From: Neobacillus bataviensis
GTDB taxonomy: Bacteria; Bacillota; Bacilli; Bacillales_B; DSM-18226
Direction: 5' to 3'
Length of the DNA stretch: 64,000 nucleotides
Assembly (NCBI RefSeq): GCF_019969725.1
Contig: NZ_JAHXYW010000001.1
Location: forward strand, 806,001 to 870,000
Position numbers and translations under genes: made by a program. Under the pieces are notes generated by a model that saw nothing but the letters and a program-made list of their open reading frames with translations, ran no database searches and was not told the DNA's origin. Shown here one piece after another: positions 53,348 through 61,506 of the stretch (position 1 is the stretch's first letter; the number at the start of each line of letters is the position of its first letter).

Positions 53348-54541
53348 TTAAACAAAATAAGTATTCGGTTCCTGTCCAGATAAAACTCTTCCATATGTTT
53401 CAATTAAACTAGAAGGTGTAATGAATCCATGTAAATGCATCGCCAAGAAGTCTCGATATACTAATTGAAGGGGATTATTATTGTAAGTAAACATAGAGCC
53501 AACGCCAGCAACAAGGAGATCAATGGCTTCTTTACATAATTGGTTCACATAACCAAAATCGGCTTTCACCTTTATGACTTCAGCTGTGTCCATTACTTGG
53601 CCGCGCTCTGCATAATCGTCGATCTTATCTACGGCACGATATAGATGCAATTGTGCGGAATCTATTTTCAACTGGGCTTGGGCAACCTGTAGATGTGTAA
53701 TCGGTGCTTCAGCTTGTTTATGATAGAAGGTATTACCAATACCAGCCTTTGGAAGCCTTTCCATATAAAGATCCATGGCAGCCTGTGCAAGACCAAGTGC
53801 TGGACCCACAATCGACAAAGTCAAGGATGGAACAAATGCGGAGCGATATAGACCAACGTTTTTAAGCGGCTCAATTAAATAATGGCCTTTGCTTGCTAAA
53901 CGATCCAATGAAACGCGGTGCTCTGGAACAAACACATTTTGAACTCGGCAGCTGTTACTTCCGGAACCCTTTAACCCCATAACATGCCAGTCATCAAGAA
54001 CTTCTATTTCTTCGCGAGGAATGACCATGATGGCAAATTCTACTCCGCCTTTATCATCGACTAGAGGGAATCCAAAGTAGCACCAGTCAGCATGAGGACT
54101 GCCCGAAACAAAGGGCCACTGCGCCTCTTCCACTAAATATCCACCGTCGACCTTTTTTATATTGCACTTGATTGGTTTAAAATTCCCGGCCAATACAACA
54201 TCTTTGCCTGTACCATAGATTTCATTCAGTGCTTTTTCTCCAAATGTGTAGGAGATCATGTAGTCACGAATATTACTTAAGCACACGAACCAGCCAGCAG
54301 ATCCATTGCCGCGGGAAATTTCCGTCACCACTTCGGTAAAGGCCCTCATATTGGTCTGATAACCGCCAAACATATGGGGTCTTAGAACTTTTAAAAGCCC
54401 CTCTTTTTTTAGATCATCCACAATTTCATCGGGGATTCTGCTTTTAGTGTCAATATCTTGACTATACTCTCTTAATTTAGGAATGAGGGCTCGAGCTCTT
54501 TCTACCAAAACATTTTTTGTTTCTAAAACACTTTGTTCCAT
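53348..54541 (-). CDS. Two-component flavin monooxygenase, oxygenase subunit (HsaA-like), copy 3
   Basis: A 397-residue, more distant paralogue of copies 1 and 2. It has SRIPDEIVDDLKKEGLL, GNGSAGWFVCLSNI, FVSGSPHADWCYFG and DDWHVMGLKGSGSNS. The C-terminus has HLHGF in place of the YTHRT or YSHRS of the others. The proline-for-leucine change in SGSPHAD and the different C-terminus suggest a different substrate. Its flavin reductase partner is probably the copy two genes downstream. Confidence 0.85.
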   Translation of the reverse strand: MEQSVLETKNVLVERARALIPKLREYSQDIDTKSRIPDEIVDDLKKEGLLKVLRPHMFGGYQTNMRAFTEVVTEISRGNGSAGWFVCLSNIRDYMISYTFGEKALNEIYGTGKDVVLAGNFKPIKCNIKKVDGGYLVEEAQWPFVSGSPHADWCYFGFPLVDDKGGVEFAIMVIPREEIEVLDDWHVMGLKGSGSNSCRVQNVFVPEHRVSLDRLASKGHYLIEPLKNVGLYRSAFVPSLTLSIVGPALGLAQAAMDLYMERLPKAGIGNTFYHKQAEAPITHLQVAQAQLKIDSAQLHLYRAVDKIDDYAERGQVMDTAEVIKVKADFGYVNQLCKEAIDLLVAGVGSMFTYNNNPLQLVYRDFLAMHLHGFITPSSLIETYGRVLSGQEPNTYFV

Positions 54542-54576
54542 AGAATAACCTCCCTTTTTTAGTCCGAGAAATATGA

Positions 54577-55230
54577 TTAATTAAATACTCGATGCTTTAA
54601 ATCAACATTCTGATATTTTTCACCTACTAATTGGGCTACCCGTCTCATATGTTTTTCCATTAAACTTTTCGACATTTTACTATCCTTTTCTTTTAGATAG
54701 TAATAAATCATCCAGTGCTCTGATTGGGACTGCTTTCTTCGCTCTGGGGTAAACAATTCCTCCGGGTTCCCAACAAAATTTAGGTAATCCCAAAGCTGTT
54801 TTGCTAGATTTAACGTATAAGTTAATTTAGATGCTTCATAAATGGTCCGATGAAAGTCAATGTTAAGACTGGAATAATCGTCTGTAGATAAATCCGGATT
54901 ATCCATTTTTGTTAAAATGGTTTCCATATACGCAAATTCTTCATTGGTTAAAGATAATGCAGCCTGCTCCGTCATTAAGGCATCCAGATTGGCACAAACT
55001 AATAGTCGTTCGATTACTTCTGCCGGGTCTGGCCTTTTCACATATACTCCTACTTGAGGAATAATAGAAAGGAACCCTTCCTGTTCTAGTTTTGATAATG
55101 CCTTGTGAACAGGGGTGCGGCTAATATTTAACTTTTCGGTTATTTCATTTACATTGATGGCGGTCTCGGGTTCCCAGACACCTTCTATTATTTGTCTTTT
55201 TATATAGCGATAAGCCTTATCAATTTTCAT
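54577..55230 (-). CDS. GntR-family regulator with FCD ligand domain
   Basis: A 217-residue regulator. Its N-terminal winged helix includes INVNEITEKLNISRTPVHKA, followed by LSKLEQEGFLSIIP; the all-helical FCD domain follows (residues about 80-205) with the metal-binding HRTIYEAS segment. ATG 55230 was chosen because GCAGGTGTATGAG precedes it; the longer frame would start at a weak TTG. It leads the oxygenase 3 to hydratase run and probably responds to an acidic metabolite. It is a candidate binder of the palindromes upstream of 56216 and 57683. Confidence 0.83.
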   Translation of the reverse strand: MKIDKAYRYIKRQIIEGVWEPETAINVNEITEKLNISRTPVHKALSKLEQEGFLSIIPQVGVYVKRPDPAEVIERLLVCANLDALMTEQAALSLTNEEFAYMETILTKMDNPDLSTDDYSSLNIDFHRTIYEASKLTYTLNLAKQLWDYLNFVGNPEELFTPERRKQSQSEHWMIYYYLKEKDSKMSKSLMEKHMRRVAQLVGEKYQNVDLKHRVFN

Positions 55231-55311
55231 CTCATACACCTGCAACTCTCTCTTGGATTGGTTATCCCTATAATATGGCAATTCTCAAGTGAAAGTCTAT
55301 CATCACTTTAA

Positions 55312-55341
55312 GAAATACTAGTTTTATCTACTAAAATAGGG
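55312..55341. promoter_or_regulatory. Candidate operator upstream of the GntR gene
   Basis: ACTAGTTTTATCTACTAAAA (within 55312-55341) shows two divergent half sites close to the ACTAAAATTTTAGT palindrome found upstream of 56216. It could be an autoregulatory site. Confidence 0.35.
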
Positions 55342-55370
55342 AATCAACGGTGTATTATGGAGATTCATTT

Positions 55371-56216
55371 CTATAATTCACCACTGAAAAAATCCGATGT
55401 AAGTTTGATAAATCTTTCCTTTTGTTCTACCTGTGCCCAGTGGCCGCAGCGCTTGAAAACATGCAACTGGGCGTTTGGCAAATGATTCATGACGTAAAGG
55501 CTGCTTTCGAGTGGAACAAAGCGGTCCTCATGACCATGAATAAGTAAAATCGAATGATCCATTTCTTTCAGTGCTGAAGGAGGGACCAGCATATCAGACA
55601 AATGGGATTTTGAAAAATTCTCCTCGTATGATTTGCGGACTTCCGGTCTCAAAAATACCTCTAACCTCTCAGCCACTATTTTTTCCAATTCATCCTCAAG
55701 GATTCTTTTATCATATAAGAACCAGCTTAATAAATTTTTAAATGCAACAGGATCAGGATCTTTATGGAAGTTTGCTAATTTAGCAAGCTCTGGAGTTGGT
55801 TCAGTTAATCCTCCGCCTGCACCCATTAATACTACCCGCTCAAATCGATCAGGAGCGTACATGAGAAGATGAAGGGAGATGACACCGCCTAGTGAGTTTC
55901 CCACCAAATGGGCTTTTTCCACTCCTAGATTATCCATCAAATCTAAAACCTGCTTAACCCTTACTTTCATCCACTCCGCACCATTTTTCGGGTACGTTTC
56001 GGGATGGTCGGTATTAGCAAACCCAAAGATATCCGGCGCCACTACATGAAATTTTTCTTGGAGATGTGGTAATATGTGCTGCCAGTTTGATTTGGCACTC
56101 ACCCCTGGCCCGCTCCCATGAAGAAAAATGATTGTTTCAGAGGCTTTATCCCCGCCTTCATAAATAAAAGTTTGATAGTTACCAGTTTGAACCTTTTTTG
56201 CTAAAACATCTGCCAT
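55371..56216 (-). CDS. C-C bond hydrolase of the meta-cleavage product (alpha/beta hydrolase), copy 2
   Basis: A 281-residue paralogue of hydrolase 1. It has HGSGPGVSAKSNW, DIFGFANTDHPETYPKNG, the nucleophile in GNSLGG, HGHEDRFVP and GHWAQVEQ. ATG 56216 was chosen because GTGAGGGTTCGACGA precedes it. It is monocistronic, downstream of a strong promoter and cre-like site, with the gntR gene following at about 140 bp. Confidence 0.88.
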   Translation of the reverse strand: MADVLAKKVQTGNYQTFIYEGGDKASETIIFLHGSGPGVSAKSNWQHILPHLQEKFHVVAPDIFGFANTDHPETYPKNGAEWMKVRVKQVLDLMDNLGVEKAHLVGNSLGGVISLHLLMYAPDRFERVVLMGAGGGLTEPTPELAKLANFHKDPDPVAFKNLLSWFLYDKRILEDELEKIVAERLEVFLRPEVRKSYEENFSKSHLSDMLVPPSALKEMDHSILLIHGHEDRFVPLESSLYVMNHLPNAQLHVFKRCGHWAQVEQKERFIKLTSDFFSGEL

Positions 56217-56267
56217 TCGTCGAACCCTCACTTTGTAAAAATATTTTGGTTTAGGAATAATTCATCT

Positions 56268-56377
56268 AACTAAAATTTTAGTTTTGTATTTTTAATACAA
56301 AAGTAGTAATAAAAAGGGTAAAAAAGCGCTTTCTTTTATTAACTATAATTTTACTCTTCGATATTTATCCTTGTCAA
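56268..56377 (-). promoter_or_regulatory. Control region D: sigma-A promoter, cre-like site, palindromic operator
   Basis: On the minus strand TTGACA (56377-56372), an 18-bp spacer and TAAAAT (56353-56348) form a good sigma-A promoter. AAAGCGCTTT (56323-56332), the core of a CcpA cre site, lies just downstream. AACTAAAATTTTAGTT (56268-56283), a perfect 16-bp palindrome, follows. Repression by CcpA and by the GntR protein is inferred. Confidence 0.75.
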
Positions 56378-56492
56378 TGAATTCAGAAAATTATTTTTAC
56401 TCGAACTTTATGTAAGGGAAATTGTTTAAATTTAAGAAGCTAAAATAACGAAAGTTGATTTCATCATTTTAGCTTCATTTTTCAGAGGAATA

Positions 56493-57683
56493 TCATTGAC
56501 CGATGGTAACTTCCAAATCGCTCTTCGGTGCCCTTACGCTAAGCGCCCAAATCAGTGCAAGTACAATGAGTCCCACGGCACTTACTGCTAATGGGAATCT
56601 GCCGATACCCTGGTTAAAGATGTTTTGGACAACTTGAAATCCAAAGGGTCCCAAGATTCCGCCCAACCCTTGACCAACTACTACTAATCCTACAGCTGAT
56701 GCGCCTGCAGGGGATAGTTCAAAAACTTTAGCAAACACTCCAGGAATCCCAATTCCCATTGCAGCACCGCCAATCAGACTTCCCACAAAAATCATCGGTA
56801 AGTTTGGAGAAAAGTAACAAACAGCCATCCCTGCTCCAGTAAATAAAACAGCTATAGGTAAATAATAATTTGGAAGTTTGTTTTTTATTTTTCCAAAAAC
56901 AAAGCCGGCAAGCAGTGTTCCAAAGGTAAAGACAGAGATTGCAAGGCCGGCCTCAGTTGCAGTCCCCAGTTTATCCGCTTGAATGACAACTGAAATGTTT
57001 GTTACATACCCATAAATTAATCCAGAATAGATTACCTGCCCCAAGCAAACCCAATAGATTGCTTTTGGCAGTCTTGGCTGTTGAACTGCCTGAGTTGTTT
57101 CCGCCTGCTGTTTCTTTTCAGGCTCTGGAAGGTAGAGAATAGTAATAGCAAGGATCCAGATTGGGAATAAGTAGGTTAGGAAACCATACTGCCAGCCAAA
57201 AGCATCCGCTAATATTCCGCCGACTAACTGGAAGAAAATCGCTCCAATACATGCAATAGAGGCAGTTCCAAGTCCAATTAAGAAATCTCTTTCTCTGCCG
57301 TCAAAGAAATCCGTAATGATATCAACTGATAAAGGCATTGTGATGCCAACGCCAAGTCCTAAAATTCCTCTCATCACAATGATTAATGGCAGGCTGTCAA
57401 TAAATGTTGGCATTATTCCGCCGATGATGAAAAGCGCTAAACCAGTAAATAATAGAGTTCTTTTCTTGAAAGTTTTGGAAAGTTTACCGTAAAAGAGTGC
57501 AGGAATGATTTGAATTAATCCCGGGAAGGTAGCAACTAACATGACGATGGTGGGATCATATTGTGGGAAAGCTTTAATGATGTCAGCCATGATGGATCCG
57601 GCTACCCCTGCAGCAACATCTTGGAATGCAAGAATAACAACTAAAAACTTAAGGAAATTTCTGCTGATTGACTTTACAGCCAT
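56493..57683 (-). CDS. MFS transporter
   Basis: A 396-residue, 12-helix transporter with MLVATFPGLIQIIPALFYGKLSKTFKKR and RGILGLGVGITMPLSVDIITDFFDGRERD as its loop motifs. It is a different subfamily from the ACS transporter at 46.5 kb. Control region E resembles that of hydrolase 2. GGGGAGGTAATAAA precedes the ATG. It may move the second substrate or an intermediate. Confidence 0.87.
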   Translation of the reverse strand: MAVKSISRNFLKFLVVILAFQDVAAGVAGSIMADIIKAFPQYDPTIVMLVATFPGLIQIIPALFYGKLSKTFKKRTLLFTGLALFIIGGIMPTFIDSLPLIIVMRGILGLGVGITMPLSVDIITDFFDGRERDFLIGLGTASIACIGAIFFQLVGGILADAFGWQYGFLTYLFPIWILAITILYLPEPEKKQQAETTQAVQQPRLPKAIYWVCLGQVIYSGLIYGYVTNISVVIQADKLGTATEAGLAISVFTFGTLLAGFVFGKIKNKLPNYYLPIAVLFTGAGMAVCYFSPNLPMIFVGSLIGGAAMGIGIPGVFAKVFELSPAGASAVGLVVVGQGLGGILGPFGFQVVQNIFNQGIGRFPLAVSAVGLIVLALIWALSVRAPKSDLEVTIGQ

Positions 57684-57778
57684 TTTATTACCTCCCCAAA
57701 TTAAAAAATAAACTATGAATCCGCTTTCACTATTAACACTACAAAACTTGTCGTTTTCGTGGCCAGCAAAAACAACAG

Positions 57779-57901
57779 ACTAAAATTCCAGTTAGAAAAC
57801 GGGACTGAAATTCTAGTTAAGGGGTTTTTCTTAGAAAAACTATAAAAAAAGCGCTTTTTTTAATAACTGTAATTCTACATTCGCGCAAGTATACTTGTCA
57901 A
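57779..57901 (-). promoter_or_regulatory. Control region E: sigma-A promoter, cre-like site, two operator-like repeats
   Basis: TTGACA (57901-57896), an 18-bp spacer, TAGAAT (57877-57872), and AAAGCGCTTT (57848-57857), in the same order as region D and visibly homologous around them. ACTGAAATTCTAGT (57804-57817) and ACTAAAATTCCAGT (57779-57792), near-palindromes of the D type, come next. Confidence 0.75.
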
Positions 57902-57956
57902 TATATTCGAAATATTTTTTATTTTTAAAAATACCATCATTATTTCGCTAAAACAC

Positions 57957-57988
57957 AAAAAATGCGCCTGATTTCTCGGCGCATTTTT
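57957..57988 (-). terminator. Terminator of flavin reductase 2
   Basis: A stem AAAAATGCGCC/GGCGCATTTTT with a 9-nt loop, 55 bp after the stop. Confidence 0.88.
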
Positions 57989-58042
57989 CGGAATTAGGTT
58001 TCAGGTAAAATTATAGTTGAAAGACTTTTTCTAAAATAGAGA

Positions 58043-58507
58043 TTATTCCTCTGTTAATTTCCGGTACTTTCCACTGAAATAAATAAGCGGCTCAGAATCC
58101 TCTATTTTAATTTCTTTTACTTTCCCAATAAAAAGAGTATGATCACCTTCTACATGAGCAGCTGAGACTTCACAGGTAATTTGGGCAAGCGACCCATGTA
58201 AAACGGGTATTCCTCCCAGCCAGTCAAACTGTACTTCACGATGTTCTTTCAGTTGTCCGGCAAAAATCATCGACAGCTCCTGCTGATCAGCAGTCAATAT
58301 ATTCACCGAAAACGATTTGCTTTGTTTTATTTTTTCCAGCATATGTGCTTTTTCAGCTATTGAAACAACTACTAGTTTTGGATTAAGGGAGACAGACATG
58401 AAGGCATTTGCTGTCATTCCATGCACTTTGCCATCCACTTGTGCTGCTACCACTGTTACACCTGTAGCAAATTTCCCCATTGCGTTACGAAATTGACGAT
58501 CATCCAT
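58043..58507 (-). CDS. Flavin reductase, HpaC/HsaB-like, copy 2
   Basis: A 154-residue close paralogue of copy 1 (FRNAMGKFATGVTVVAAQV, then the identical GMTANAFMSVSL). GGGAGTGGTGGTATAG precedes the ATG. It is monocistronic with its own terminator, and it probably serves oxygenase copies 1 or 2, whose operons lack a reductase gene. Confidence 0.88.
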   Translation of the reverse strand: MDDRQFRNAMGKFATGVTVVAAQVDGKVHGMTANAFMSVSLNPKLVVVSIAEKAHMLEKIKQSKSFSVNILTADQQELSMIFAGQLKEHREVQFDWLGGIPVLHGSLAQITCEVSAAHVEGDHTLFIGKVKEIKIEDSEPLIYFSGKYRKLTEE

Positions 58508-58603
58508 CTATACCACCACTCCCTGTTTACATACTATTTAATGAATATGTCTACAGTGATATGGAAATGATTATTTAATCAATTTACGTCCTCATTGTAC
58601 AGA

Positions 58604-58982
58604 CACTTTACGTACCGTTCTTATCGACCGTTATGGCGAAAATTCTTTGCTGACGGGATTTATGAACCGCTCTTATCGACCGTCAAGGTGATAATTCTTT
58701 GCAGACGGGCTTTATGAACCGCTCTTATTGACCGTCATGGCGATATTTCTGAGCTGACGGGCTTTATGAACCATTCTTATCGACCGTCATGGCGATAATT
58801 CTAAGCGGGCGGGCTTTATGAACCGCTCTTATCGACTGCCATGGTGATTATTCTAAGCGGGCGGGCTTTATGAACCGCTCTTATCGACTGCCATGGTGAT
58901 AATTCTAAGCGGGCGGGCTTTATGAACTGTTCTTATCGACTGCCATGGTGATAATTCTAAGCGGGCGGGCTTTATGAACCGC
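58604..58982. repeat. 52-bp tandem repeat array
   Basis: About 7 units with starts at 58652, 58704, 58756, 58809, 58861, 58913 and 58965 (one 53-bp step), plus a partial unit before the first. The unit includes GGGCTTTATGAACCGCTCTT and TTATCGACCGTCATGGCGATAA, whose TTATCG/CGATAA arms can form a hairpin. The array fills the gap between flavin reductase 2 and the radical SAM operon. No spacers, so it is not CRISPR. Confidence 0.93.
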
Positions 58983-59000
58983 TGATGCCGGGCACACTTT

Positions 59001-59030
59001 AAAAAGCAGGCACAAGGAAACTGTACCTGC
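59001..59030 (-). terminator. Terminator of the radical SAM operon
   Basis: On the minus strand GCAGG...CCTGC with additional TACA/TGTG pairing, then TTTTT. It lies 20 bp after the last stop of the operon. Confidence 0.75.
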
Positions 59031-59049
59031 TGCATTACTTGTCATCAAA

Positions 59050-59331
59050 CTATATATTGGAAATGAGGATTCCAAAACATGCGGAAAATAATAAAATATT
59101 TAACCCAATCCCAATTAATGCACCTTGGCCCATCCGCTTTTTTCCCTTCGTGAAACATACAATTGGAATCACCAAAAGGGCGATTGCAGCTAAACCTACA
59201 TAACCAAGAAAAAAAGGTGACCCAATTAATAATACTAGTAACCCAATAAGATAAATTCCGAGTGTGATCCCTATTCCAATCCATAGGTCTTTTAAGGAGC
59301 CGCCCTTCTGATTCCCCTGATTTTGACTCAA
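59050..59331 (-). CDS. Small membrane protein of the radical SAM operon
   Basis: A 93-residue protein with three hydrophobic helices (about residues 16-38, 40-60, 70-90) and a polar, Gln/Gly-rich N-terminus. TTG 59331 was chosen because GGGAGTGGACGTAT precedes it. It begins 18 bp after the radical SAM gene and is thus the last gene of that operon. No family recognised. Confidence 0.7.
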   Translation of the reverse strand: MSQNQGNQKGGSLKDLWIGIGITLGIYLIGLLVLLIGSPFFLGYVGLAAIALLVIPIVCFTKGKKRMGQGALIGIGLNILLFSACFGILISNI

Positions 59332-59348
59332 ATACGTCCACTCCCTTT

Positions 59349-60770
59349 TTATTCAGCGTTAATGAAGGTTTTCCCCTCAAGCTCAGCTCGAATTTTCATA
59401 AGCTCCAGCTCTTTATCATCGCGGTAAAATAAATTATAGGTGTCAAACGGAATGATTCTGCCATCTGGATGGGCTATATGAACACAGGATTTCTTGACTG
59501 AGCGGACATCGAAATTATAGGCATCTAAAAATTGCATAATGATGACGCGGAACACATTGTCATAGCCAATCGGTCCAGGCATTGCTACCTTTGGCAGACA
59601 GCATAATAAATCTTTCAGTGACAATGCCGATGAATCTGGTGAATGATTTAAAGAGAACAATTTAAAAATCATATTTTTAATATTATCGTCCTGCTCAAAA
59701 ACGATTGTATTCCGCTCTCCTTCAAGCAGAATGTTTGGATCAATTAATCCTGTTAACGGGGTTACTGTATCATTGAGTTTGAGCGCGTAACCCATGGCAA
59801 GACAATCCGGGTGACATGGAACAGGAATGATATCCTTTGAGCCAAACACATTTGATTGGTCGATAATCATTTGCCTGACTTCACTTAACGTTAAGCGATT
59901 GGTTGACGGATCATAATCTTCCAACCTGCCGGCTGCTTGAATTGGTTGGAAAGTGACTCCTCTGACACATTTTTGTTTCAGACCATATTGAATGATTTTT
60001 CCTACTTCCTGGTCATTTAACCCCTTTTTCAAAGTCACAACTAGCGTCGTCGAAATATTATATTCATTTAAATTCTCGATCGCTTTTTGTCTAATATCTC
60101 TTAAATCTACTCCCCTTAATTCCTCAAGTGCTTCTTTTTCAAAACTATCAAATTGAAGATAGATTTCAAAACCTGGAGAATAGGCGGCCAAACGCTTCAC
60201 AAATTCTTTATCATTTGCAATACGGAGCCCATTAGTATTCACCATAATATGCCTGATTGGTCTTGATTTTGCCATATCAAGTATTTCAAAAAACTGCGGA
60301 TGTATCGTCGGTTCTCCGCCGCTAATCTGGACAATATCAGGATTGCGTTCATTTTTAATAATATTATCAAGCATAAATTCAATTTTTTCTAGACTGCGGA
60401 AGCCGCCTTTATGGGGAGATGACTCGGCATAGCAAATGGGACATTGGAGATTGCATTTCTCGGTAATTTCTAGCAAGGTCAAACAGCTGTGCTGTTCATG
60501 GTCTGGGCATAGGCCGCAATCATACGGACAGCCATATTTAATTGGGGTATTCCAGCGGTACGGCATTTCCGAAGGCTTGATGAATTCACGGCACCATTTA
60601 TAATATTCAACATCCGTTGAAATCAAAACCTTTTCTCTTCCATGGTGGATACAGTGCTTCACGAGGAAGACTTTTTCGTTTTCAATAATAACTTTCGCTT
60701 CCACCTTCCGTAAACAAGTCGAGCAAATACTGTTTGTTAACTCATAAAATAAATAAGGACGGTTAGGCAT
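59349..60770 (-). CDS. Radical SAM enzyme of the Tes/MJ0619-like group
   Basis: A 473-residue radical SAM protein. The cluster motif is CNLQCPIC, preceded by two cysteine-rich sites: STCLRKVEAK...KHC near residue 20 and YGCPYDCGLCPDHEQHSC near residue 90. Those extra motifs and the layout are those of the archaeal MJ0619 and tetraether-lipid synthase (Tes) group; bacterial members are poorly known. GGEPTIHP is the SAM-binding GGE site. It overlaps the upstream Lgt-like gene by 8 bp. Action on a lipid or lipid-like substrate is an inference from the group and the neighbour. Confidence 0.85.
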   Translation of the reverse strand: MPNRPYLFYELTNSICSTCLRKVEAKVIIENEKVFLVKHCIHHGREKVLISTDVEYYKWCREFIKPSEMPYRWNTPIKYGCPYDCGLCPDHEQHSCLTLLEITEKCNLQCPICYAESSPHKGGFRSLEKIEFMLDNIIKNERNPDIVQISGGEPTIHPQFFEILDMAKSRPIRHIMVNTNGLRIANDKEFVKRLAAYSPGFEIYLQFDSFEKEALEELRGVDLRDIRQKAIENLNEYNISTTLVVTLKKGLNDQEVGKIIQYGLKQKCVRGVTFQPIQAAGRLEDYDPSTNRLTLSEVRQMIIDQSNVFGSKDIIPVPCHPDCLAMGYALKLNDTVTPLTGLIDPNILLEGERNTIVFEQDDNIKNMIFKLFSLNHSPDSSALSLKDLLCCLPKVAMPGPIGYDNVFRVIIMQFLDAYNFDVRSVKKSCVHIAHPDGRIIPFDTYNLFYRDDKELELMKIRAELEGKTFINAE

Positions 60771-61506
60771 GGATTTCTCTCCTTTTTTCTGTTTGTTTTT
60801 TATGTATAAGCCAAATGTAATATGCGATTCCTAGTAAACTGGCAAGCTGAATATTGTTAAGGATCCAATATGGATGCGGAGTTGGTTTGATAAAATCAAT
60901 CATGAAGCGAAACATGAGGTAACTTAACATGAATAGCTGGTACAGCAATCCTTCCCAGCCGATATTTTTCTTTTTCATTTGAAAAAGCAGCAAGGCTACA
61001 ATCCCCAGGAAGACAAGCTCATATAATTGAGTTGGATGGCGCTTGATTCCATCCCCAAAGTCAACACCGGTTATCCATGACGTAGCAATCCCATAAGTAT
61101 GGTCATCCAAACCAGTTAAAAAGCAGCCAATTCTTCCAATCATCATTCCAACTGCTAATGGGAGAACAAAATCATCACCAGTGGAACGGGTCCATCCAAT
61201 CCATTTTTTCGCTGTTTCAACCCCTATTAATCCACCTAACAAACCACCCACAATGGTTTTTCCTTCAATTAGATAAACAAGATTATCCCAGTTTTCCAAT
61301 GTTTTGTTCGGATCCTCCAGCCAATAGAGAAATTTCGAACCAACGGCGGCACCTAAAGTGGCACCAACAATAACCCATAAGGCTTTATCCATTGGTATTC
61401 TTTCTTTATTTCGTGTGTATAAATACACACGAAAGCCAATAAAGTACGCTAATGATTCAAATAACCAATGAGGATGGATGCCGAAAATATAGAAAGGAAA
61501 ATTCAC
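60763..61506 (-). CDS. Lgt-like membrane protein (prolipoprotein diacylglyceryl transferase family)
   Basis: A 247-residue membrane protein with about seven helices in the Lgt pattern. GRIGCFLTGLDDHTYG corresponds to the Lgt signature, and RHPTQLYE matches the conserved segment of Lgt. The HGGL motif, whose His is essential in E. coli Lgt, is here VGGL (GKTIVGGLLGG), so it may not be a lipoprotein-modifying Lgt. It overlaps the kinase gene by 4 nt (ATGA) and the radical SAM gene by 8 nt. The housekeeping lgt is expected elsewhere in the genome. Confidence 0.85.
   Translation of the reverse strand: MNFPFYIFGIHPHWLFESLAYFIGFRVYLYTRNKERIPMDKALWVIVGATLGAAVGSKFLYWLEDPNKTLENWDNLVYLIEGKTIVGGLLGGLIGVETAKKWIGWTRSTGDDFVLPLAVGMMIGRIGCFLTGLDDHTYGIATSWITGVDFGDGIKRHPTQLYELVFLGIVALLLFQMKKKNIGWEGLLYQLFMLSYLMFRFMIDFIKPTPHPYWILNNIQLASLLGIAYYIWLIHKKQTEKRREIHA

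Noticed and set aside
58604..58982. Possible CRISPR array
   Set aside because: The whole 52-bp unit repeats without variable spacers, and no cas genes are in the window.
59045..59380. 111-residue minus-strand ORF in another frame over the small membrane protein gene
   Set aside because: The 93-residue frame has three membrane helices and a ribosome binding site; the other reads through it out of frame.
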